From the NCBI RefSeq assembly GCF_018780075.1, contig NZ_JADMKB010000040.1:1-49271 (forward strand): a stretch of DNA of 49,271 nucleotides, given 5' to 3'. Positions 43,610 through 49,271 of the stretch are shown one piece after another. The position numbers and the translations under genes were made by a program. The notes beneath the pieces are model-generated. The model searched no databases, was not told the DNA's origin, and saw only the letters and a program-made list of their open reading frames with translations. Position 1 is the first letter of the stretch, and each line of letters opens with the position of its first letter. The stretch is from Hydrogenophaga sp. Lineage in GTDB: Bacteria; Pseudomonadota; Gammaproteobacteria; Burkholderiales; Burkholderiaceae_C.

Positions 43610-44371
43610 ATGCGTGAAGGTCGTCTGGCAGGCAAAACCATCCTCATCACCGCGGCGGCGCAGGGCATTGGCCGCGCCAGCGCCCTGGCCTGTGCCGCCG
43701 AGGGCGCGCGGGTGATCGCCACCGACGTCAACCTGCCGCTGCTGGACCAGCTGGCCGCCGAACACCCGGGCATCGAGGCGGTGTGGCTGGACGTGCGCGA
43801 CGGCGAGGCCGTGCAGGCGCTGGCGCAACGCACCCCCGCGCTCGACGCCCTGTTCAACTGCGCGGGCATGGTGGCCAATGGCAGCGTGCTCGACTGCTCC
43901 GAGGCCGACTGGGACCTGAGCTTCGACCTCAACGTGAAGAGCATGTTTCGCATGACGCGCGCCTTCATGCCGGCCATGCTGGAGAAGGCCCGCACGCAGG
44001 ATGTCAGCGTGTCGGTCATCAACATGGCGTCGATGGCGTCGAGCATCAAGGGCTTCGCCAACCGCTGCGCCTACGGGGCCACCAAGGCGGCCGTGATCGG
44101 GCTGACCAAGTCGCTCGCGGCCGACTACGTGAAGCAGGGCCTGCGCGCCAACGCGCTGTGCCCGGGCACGGTGGACACGCCGTCGCTGCGCGGTCGCATC
44201 GCCTCCGCGGCCGACCCGGTGCAGGCCGAAAAAGACTTCATCGCCCGCCAGCCCATGGGCCGCCTGGCCATGGTGGGCGACATCTCGCCCATGGTGGTGT
44301 TCCTGGCCAGCGACGAGTCGCGCTTCGTGACCGGGCAGACGTTGCTGGTCGACGGCGGCGTGACCATCTGA
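43610..44371 (+). CDS. SDR dehydrogenase, likely 2-keto-3-deoxy-L-fuconate dehydrogenase
   Basis: 253 residues, classical SDR. Cofactor motif [18 protein letters not shown] at about 10-27, NCAG motif [11 protein letters not shown], catalytic Ser and YxxxK in [12 protein letters not shown] and [13 protein letters not shown]-terminal [20 protein letters not shown]. Among SDRs it most resembles the enzyme that oxidises 2-keto-3-deoxy-L-fuconate at C4. The assignment rests largely on the FAH hydrolase and L-fuconate dehydratase in the same operon. Confidence 0.85.
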   Translation: MREGRLAGKTILITAAAQGIGRASALACAAEGARVIATDVNLPLLDQLAAEHPGIEAVWLDVRDGEAVQALAQRTPALDALFNCAGMVANGSVLDCSEADWDLSFDLNVKSMFRMTRAFMPAMLEKARTQDVSVSVINMASMASSIKGFANRCAYGATKAAVIGLTKSLAADYVKQGLRANALCPGTVDTPSLRGRIASAADPVQAEKDFIARQPMGRLAMVGDISPMVVFLASDESRFVTGQTLLVDGGVTI

Positions 44372-44388
44372 CCCGGGGCCACAGCACC

Positions 44389-45882
44389 GTGACAGCCCTG
44401 ATCTCGGTCCAGAACCTCAGCAAGTCCTTCCCCGGCGTCAAGGCGCTGGACGGGGTGCGCTTCGACCTGCGCGCCGGCGAGGTCCACGCCCTGATGGGCG
44501 AAAACGGCGCGGGCAAGTCCACGCTGATGAAGATCCTGGCGGGGGTCTACCGCAAGGACAGCGGCGAGGTGCGGCTCGACGGCGAACCGGTGGAGATTCA
44601 AAGCCCGGCGCACGCGCAGTCGCTGGCCATCGGCATCATCCACCAGGAGCTGCACCTGATGGCGCATCTCACGGCGGCGCAGAACATCTTCCTCGGGCGC
44701 GAACCGCGCAAGGCCGCGGGCCTGCTGCTGGACGAAGACCGGCTCAACCGCGACACCCAGGCGCTGTTCGACCGCCTGCACCTGGTGCTCTCGCCCACCA
44801 CCGCCGTGGGCGAGCTCACGGTGGCTCGACAGCAGATGGTGGAGATCGCCAAGGCGCTGTCGTTCAGGACGCGCGTGCTCATCATGGACGAGCCCACCGC
44901 CGCGCTGAACAACGCCGAGATCGACGAGCTGTTCCGCATCATCCGCCAGCTGAAGGCCGAGGGCGTGGGCATCGTCTACATCTCGCACAAGATGGACGAG
45001 ATCCAGCGCATCGCCGACCGGATCACCGTGATGCGCGACGGCGCCACCATCGACACCGTGCCCGCCGACACCCCCATGCCGCAGGTGATCGCCATGATGG
45101 TGGGGCGCTACCTGGAACACACCGACAAACACATCCCCGACACCTCGGCCCACGAGGTGCTGCTGGAGGCGCGTGGCCTGAACCGGGGCCGCGCGATCCG
45201 CGACGTGAGCTTTTCGGTGCGCCGCGGCGAGATCGTCGGCTTCGCCGGCCTCATGGGCGCGGGGCGCACCGAGGTGGCGCGCGCGGTGTTCGGCGCCGAC
45301 CCGCTGGACTCGGGCGAGATCCATGTGCGCGGCCAGCGCGTGCAGATCGGCTCGCCGCAGGACGCGGTGCAGGCCGGCATCGGCTACCTCTCCGAGGACC
45401 GCAAGCACTTTGGCCTGGCCACGGGCATGGACGTGGCATCCAACATCACCCTGCCCAGCCTCAGGCGCTGGCTGACGTGGGGCGTGTTCCTGAACCGCGC
45501 GGCGATCCAGCGGGTGTCGCAGCAGATGGTGGAGAAGCTGCGCATCAAGACGCCCTCGCTCACCCAGACCGCGCGCCTGCTCTCGGGCGGCAACCAGCAG
45601 AAGGTGGTGATCGCCAAATGGCTGGTGCAGGACTGCGAGATCCTGTTCTTCGACGAGCCCACGCGCGGCATCGACGTGGGTGCCAAGAGCGAGATCTACA
45701 AGCTGCTGATCGACCTGGCCGCGCAGGGCCGCGCCATCGTGGTGATCTCCTCTGAGCTGCCCGAGGTGCTGCAGCTGAGCCACCGCGTGCTGGTGATGTG
45801 CGAGGGCCGCATCACCGGCGAGGTGCCGGGGGGCCAGGCGACCCAGGAAAACCTGATGGCCCTGGCCACCCGCCGCGACTGA
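44389..45882 (+). CDS. sugar ABC transporter ATP-binding protein (double ATPase)
   Basis: 497 residues from GTG ([20 protein letters not shown]). Two ATPase domains of the RbsA/MglA type. Domain 1 has Walker [10 protein letters not shown] and Walker [11 protein letters not shown]; domain 2 has a degenerate Walker A (GLMGAGRTE), the signature LSGGNQQKV and [10 protein letters not shown]. Such proteins are found in transporters for ribose, galactose, arabinose or fucose. It begins 17 bp after the SDR gene and is followed by permease and binding-protein genes. Confidence 0.95.
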   Translation: MTALISVQNLSKSFPGVKALDGVRFDLRAGEVHALMGENGAGKSTLMKILAGVYRKDSGEVRLDGEPVEIQSPAHAQSLAIGIIHQELHLMAHLTAAQNIFLGREPRKAAGLLLDEDRLNRDTQALFDRLHLVLSPTTAVGELTVARQQMVEIAKALSFRTRVLIMDEPTAALNNAEIDELFRIIRQLKAEGVGIVYISHKMDEIQRIADRITVMRDGATIDTVPADTPMPQVIAMMVGRYLEHTDKHIPDTSAHEVLLEARGLNRGRAIRDVSFSVRRGEIVGFAGLMGAGRTEVARAVFGADPLDSGEIHVRGQRVQIGSPQDAVQAGIGYLSEDRKHFGLATGMDVASNITLPSLRRWLTWGVFLNRAAIQRVSQQMVEKLRIKTPSLTQTARLLSGGNQQKVVIAKWLVQDCEILFFDEPTRGIDVGAKSEIYKLLIDLAAQGRAIVVISSELPEVLQLSHRVLVMCEGRITGEVPGGQATQENLMALATRRD

Positions 45883-45909
45883 CCAAGACCGAGACCAACA
45901 AGGCATTCC

Positions 45910-46911
45910 ATGACACAAGCGACTTCCCCTTCCTCCTGGCTGGCCCGTTTTTTCGGGGCGCAGGCCCGCCAAAAGCTGCTGGCCTTTGCCAGCCTGATCG
46001 CGCTGATCGTGGTGTTCAGCGTGCTCAAGCCCGAGGCCTTCATGACGCAGGACAACCTCATCGGCATCCTGCAGTCCACCACGGTCATTGGCGTGCTCGC
46101 CATCGCCAGCACCTTCGTCATCATCACCTCGGGCATCGACCTCTCGGTGGGGGTGCTGATGACCTTCTGCGCCGTGATGGCCGGTGTCTTCATCGTGAAC
46201 CTGGGGTTCCCCCTGCCGCTGGGCATCGCGTGTGCCCTGGCCATGGGCGCGCTGTCGGGCTGCGTGTCGGGGCTGGTCATCACCAAGCTCAAGGTGCCGC
46301 CCTTCATCGCCACGCTGGGCATGATGATGCTGCTCAAGGGCCTGTCGCTGCTGATCACGCAGACCCGTCCCATCTACTTCAGCGACGTGGAAGGCTTTGA
46401 CCAGATTTCGCTGGGCTCGCTGATCGGTGACGTGTTCCCCTCGCTGCCCATTCCCAATGGCGTGCTGATCATGTTCGTGGTGGCCGTGGTGTGCGCGGTG
46501 GTCCTGAACAAGACGGCCCTGGGCCGCTACACCTTTGCCCTGGGCAGCAACGAGGAAGCGGTGCGCCTGTCGGGCGTGAACGTGGACCGCTGGAAGGTCA
46601 TCATCTACACCTTTGCCGGCGGCATCTGCGGCATCTCGGGCTTGCTGATCGCCTCGCGCCTGAACTCGGCCCAGCCCGCCCTGGGCCAGGGCTACGAGCT
46701 CGACGCCATCGCCGCCGTGGTGATCGGCGGCACCTCGCTCAGCGGCGGCGTGGGCACGATCCTGGGCACCATCATCGGCGCCTTCATCATGAGCGTGCTG
46801 ATCAACGGCCTGCGCATCATGTCGGTGGCGCAGGAGTGGCAGATGGTGCTCACCGGGCTGATCATCATCCTGGCCGTGTACACGGACAACCTGCGCCGCC
46901 GCCAGAACTGA
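45910..46911 (+). CDS. sugar ABC transporter permease (RbsC type)
   Basis: 333 residues with about ten hydrophobic segments. RbsC-family landmarks: VLAIASTFVIITSGIDLSVG, KLKVPPFIATLGMMMLLKGL, ALGSNEEAVRLSGVNVDRWK, and LDAIAAVVIGGTSLSGGVGT. It forms the homodimeric channel for the ATPase encoded upstream. Confidence 0.95.
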   Translation: MTQATSPSSWLARFFGAQARQKLLAFASLIALIVVFSVLKPEAFMTQDNLIGILQSTTVIGVLAIASTFVIITSGIDLSVGVLMTFCAVMAGVFIVNLGFPLPLGIACALAMGALSGCVSGLVITKLKVPPFIATLGMMMLLKGLSLLITQTRPIYFSDVEGFDQISLGSLIGDVFPSLPIPNGVLIMFVVAVVCAVVLNKTALGRYTFALGSNEEAVRLSGVNVDRWKVIIYTFAGGICGISGLLIASRLNSAQPALGQGYELDAIAAVVIGGTSLSGGVGTILGTIIGAFIMSVLINGLRIMSVAQEWQMVLTGLIIILAVYTDNLRRRQN

Positions 46912-46956
46912 GGAGAGCCACGCCCCTCAGCCACCGCCCTTCACCCCACCCACCGC

Positions 46957-46980
46957 TTCCCGTTCCCGTTCCCGTTCCCG
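46957..46980 (+). repeat. hexanucleotide tandem repeat (TTCCCG)4
   Basis: Four exact TTCCCG units in the 102-bp gap between the permease and the binding-protein gene, 33 bp before the start codon of the latter. Such repeats can change unit number by slippage and alter the leader of the next gene. Confidence 0.9.
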
Positions 46981-47013
46981 ATACCCACCCCATCCACTTT
47001 GAGGAGACACACC

Positions 47014-47955
47014 ATGAACGCAAAAAGACAACTGCTGGCCCTGACCGCCGGCCTCGCACTGGCTGGCTTCACCAGCTTCGCATCGGCCCAGGAAATCTAC
47101 ATTCCGCTGGTCTCCAAGGGCTTCCAGCACCAGTTCTGGCAGGCCGTGAAGCAGGGCGCCGACCAGGCCGGCAAGGACTACAAGGTGAAGGTCACCTTTG
47201 AAGGCCCCGAGACCGAGCAGCAGGTGGACAAGCAGATCGACATGCTCTCGGCCGCCATGGCCAAGAAGCCGGCCGCCATCGGTTTTGCCGCGCTCGACAG
47301 CAAGGCCGCCATTCCGCTGCTGAAGAAGGCGCAAGCGGCCAAGATCCCGGTGATCGCGTTCGACTCGGGCGTGGACAGCGACATCCCCGTGACCACGGCC
47401 ACCACGAACAACGTGGCGGCCGCGTCCCTGGCCGCCGACAAGATGGCCGAGAAGATCGGTGGCGAAGGCGAAGTGGCCGTGATCGCCCACGACCAGACCA
47501 GCCGCACCGGCGTGGACCGCCGCGACGGCTTTCTCAACCAGATCAAGGCCAAGTACCCCAAGATCAAGGTGGTGGACGTGCAGTACGGCGGCGACCAGCT
47601 GAAGTCGGCCGAGATCGCCAAGGCCCTGATGCAGGCCCACCCCAAGCTGAAGGGCATTTTTGGCACCAACGAACCCGGCGCGATCGGCGCGGGCAAGGGC
47701 ATCAAGGAAGCCAAGAAGACGGGCGTGGTGATCATCGGCTTCGACTCCGGCAAGGCCCAGAAGGACATGATCAACGACGGCACCATCGCCGGCTCCATCA
47801 CCCAGAACCCGGTGGGCATTGGCTACAAGACGGTGGAAGCGGCGGTCAAGGCGCTCAAGGGCGAGAAGCTGCCCAAGATCATCGACACCGGCTTCTACTA
47901 CTACGACAAGTCGAACATGAACGACCCCAAGGTCGCCGCGGTTCTGTACGACTGA
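47014..47955 (+). CDS. sugar ABC transporter substrate-binding protein
   Basis: 313 residues from the ATG preceded by GAGGAGACACACC. Signal peptide MNAKRQLLALTAGLALAGFT (cleaved after ASA), then a periplasmic-binding-protein type I fold (IYIPLVSKGFQHQFWQAVKQ, AKKPAAIGFAALDSKAAIPL, FDSGVDSDIPVTTATTNNVA, GIFGTNEPGAIGAGKGIKEA). Ribose-binding-protein class; context suggests L-fucose or a similar deoxysugar or aldose. Confidence 0.95.
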   Translation: MNAKRQLLALTAGLALAGFTSFASAQEIYIPLVSKGFQHQFWQAVKQGADQAGKDYKVKVTFEGPETEQQVDKQIDMLSAAMAKKPAAIGFAALDSKAAIPLLKKAQAAKIPVIAFDSGVDSDIPVTTATTNNVAAASLAADKMAEKIGGEGEVAVIAHDQTSRTGVDRRDGFLNQIKAKYPKIKVVDVQYGGDQLKSAEIAKALMQAHPKLKGIFGTNEPGAIGAGKGIKEAKKTGVVIIGFDSGKAQKDMINDGTIAGSITQNPVGIGYKTVEAAVKALKGEKLPKIIDTGFYYYDKSNMNDPKVAAVLYD

Positions 47956-47985
47956 TCAACCCCACTCCCCGTCGCACCAACCCAG

Positions 47986-48067
47986 AACACGGCGGAACCG
48001 GCTCAGCCGGGCCGCTCGTGTTGCCCCCTGGGGGGTGACGCGCCCAAGGGCGCGGCGCGGGGGGTAT
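47986..48067 (+). repeat. dispersed intergenic repeat, copy 7
   Basis: AACACGGCGGAACCGGCTCA, GTGTTGCCCCCTGGGGGGTGACG, then GCGCGGCGCGGGGGG. Same strand and order of parts as copy 1. It lies between the binding-protein gene and the hydrolase gene. Confidence 0.7.
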
Positions 48068-48080
48068 TTAAGGAACTATT

Positions 48081-48935
48081 GTGAAACTCTTGCGCTTTGG
48101 GCCACCCGGCCAGGAAAAGCCCGGCGTGCTCGACGCCCAGGGTCGTGTGCGCGACCTCTCCGGCGTGATCGCCGACGTGGCCGGCCCGGCCTTGTGGCCC
48201 GAGAGCCTGGCGCGCCTGAACGCTCTCAACATCGACAGCCTGCCGCTGGTGCCCGGCACGCCCCAACAGGACCTGCGCCTGGGCGCCTGCGTGGGCCAGG
48301 TGGGCAAGTTCATCTGCATCGGGCTCAACTACTCCGACCACGCGGCCGAGAGCGGCATGCCGGTGCCGCCCGAGCCGGTGGTGTTCAACAAATGGACCAG
48401 CGCCATCGTCGGCCCCGACGACGCGGTGGAGATTCCACGCGGCTCGGTGAAGACCGACTGGGAAGTGGAACTGGGCGTGGTCATTGGGCGCGGCGGGCGC
48501 TACATCGAGCAGGCCGACGCGCTGTCCCATGTGGCCGGCTACTGTGTGGTGAACGACGTGTCCGAGCGCGAATACCAGCTCGACCGCAGCGGCACCTGGG
48601 ACAAGGGCAAGGGCTGCGACACCTTCGGACCCACCGGCCCCTGGCTGGTGACCGCCGACGAAGTGCCCGACCCGCAGGCGCTCAGGATGTGGCTGGAGGT
48701 GGACGGCAAGCGCTACCAGGACGGCAGCACCGCCACCATGGTCTACGGCGTGGCCTTCCTGGTCAGCTACCTCAGCCGCTTCATGAGCCTGCAGCCGGGC
48801 GACGTGATCTCCACCGGCACCCCCCCGGGCGTGGGCCTGGGGCAGAAACCCCCGGTCTACCTGCGCGCCGGGCAGACCATGCGCCTGGGCATCGACGGCC
48901 TGGGCATCCAAACCCAGACGACCGTACAGGCCTGA
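48081..48935 (+). CDS. FAH-family hydrolase, likely 2,4-diketo-3-deoxy-L-fuconate hydrolase
   Basis: 284 residues from GTG with AAGGAA upstream. Fumarylacetoacetase fold: [40 protein letters not shown], the metal site [11 protein letters not shown] and NDVSEREYQ, and the C-terminal [20 protein letters not shown]. In the non-phosphorylated L-fucose/L-rhamnose routes a protein of this family cleaves the 2,4-diketo acid to pyruvate and lactate. The neighbouring L-fuconate dehydratase start supports this. Confidence 0.88.
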   Translation: MKLLRFGPPGQEKPGVLDAQGRVRDLSGVIADVAGPALWPESLARLNALNIDSLPLVPGTPQQDLRLGACVGQVGKFICIGLNYSDHAAESGMPVPPEPVVFNKWTSAIVGPDDAVEIPRGSVKTDWEVELGVVIGRGGRYIEQADALSHVAGYCVVNDVSEREYQLDRSGTWDKGKGCDTFGPTGPWLVTADEVPDPQALRMWLEVDGKRYQDGSTATMVYGVAFLVSYLSRFMSLQPGDVISTGTPPGVGLGQKPPVYLRAGQTMRLGIDGLGIQTQTTVQA

Positions 48936-48936
48936 G

Positions 48937-49271
48937 ATGACCCAGATCACCGCCATGCGCGTCGTGGACGTGCGCTTTCCCACGTCCCAACACCTGGATG
49001 GCTCGGACGCCATGAACCCGGACCCGGACTATTCCGCGGCCTATGTGATCCTGGACACCGACCGGCCCGGCCTCGAAGGCCACGGCCTGACCTTCACCAT
49101 CGGGCGTGGCAATGAAATCTGCTGCGCCGCCATCGAGGCCATGCGCCACCTGGTGGTGGGCCTGGACATGGCCTGGGTGGCCGAGGACATGGGGCGCTTC
49201 TGGCGCCACATCACCTCCGACAGCCAGCTGCGCTGGATCGGCCCGGACAAGGGCGCCATCCACCTGGCCAC
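48937..49271 (+). CDS. L-fuconate dehydratase (N-terminal part)
   Basis: Partial, 111 codons before the window ends. The N-terminal capping domain of the enolase superfamily is recognisable and resembles L-fuconate dehydratase: [67 protein letters not shown]. The catalytic barrel is outside. It converts L-fuconate to 2-keto-3-deoxy-L-fuconate, the substrate of the SDR at 43610. One base separates it from the hydrolase stop codon. Confidence 0.9.
   Translation, partial: MTQITAMRVVDVRFPTSQHLDGSDAMNPDPDYSAAYVILDTDRPGLEGHGLTFTIGRGNEICCAAIEAMRHLVVGLDMAWVAEDMGRFWRHITSDSQLRWIGPDKGAIHLA

Overview
The window reads as the chromosome of a high-GC (about two thirds G+C by eye) betaproteobacterium of the order Burkholderiales, most likely family Comamonadaceae and Hydrogenophaga-like. 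The reasons are the strong G/C third-position bias, the DUF3348/DUF802/OmpA/DUF2894 gene set, TRAP transporters, and a dispersed intergenic repeat built around runs such as CCCCCTnnAGGGGG next to GCGAAGCGGCGCGGGGG. No tRNA, rRNA, CRISPR array, transposase or prophage module was seen. Genus assignment is inference.

Left part (1-12.9 kb): the start of an 8-oxoguanine deaminase-like amidohydrolase and a LysR regulator face the glyoxylate-to-glycerate operon gcl-hyi-glxR, followed by a MOFRL glycerate 2-kinase. Together these turn glyoxylate (for example from purine or allantoin breakdown) into tartronate semialdehyde, glycerate and phosphoglycerate. A DeoR regulator with a doubled operator follows. 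Next is a five-gene set for an exported oxidation system: a Tat-exported small subunit, a GMC flavoprotein, a ribbon-helix-helix protein, a sorbosone dehydrogenase-like beta-propeller and a cytochrome c. A glyoxalase I gene closes this part.

Middle (13-31.4 kb): a decayed chemosensory pair (a Cache-type protein with two frameshifts, and a chemoreceptor lacking its middle) precedes a tightly coupled four-gene operon DUF3348-DUF802-OmpA/MotB-like-DUF2894. The second and third proteins look like a MotA/ZorA-type ion channel with a very long coiled-coil tail and a MotB/ZorB-type peptidoglycan-binding partner with the channel aspartate. This is my best candidate for an undescribed machine. After it come a probably transferred patch (a relic of a PhnB-like gene, a fused double DUF1428 protein, a VOC protein), an operon of unknown function (723-aa protein, DUF1360, 80-aa protein), a GST, a LysR regulator divergent from an epimerase-like gene coupled to an unknown gene and a second-type SSB, an RRM RNA-binding protein with a clear terminator, a PH-domain protein, and two overlapping paralogous membrane PAS sensors with no output domain.

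Right part (31.4-49.3 kb): a ten-gene minus-strand operon (GntR, idonate-type dehydrogenase, TRAP transporter, UxaA, ManD, UxuB, KdgK, RspB-type dehydrogenase) imports and degrades hexonates/hexuronates to KDPG. An IclR regulator separates it from a plus-strand L-fucose-type operon (SDR, sugar ABC transporter, FAH-family hydrolase, start of L-fuconate dehydratase) that would give pyruvate and lactate without phosphorylated intermediates.
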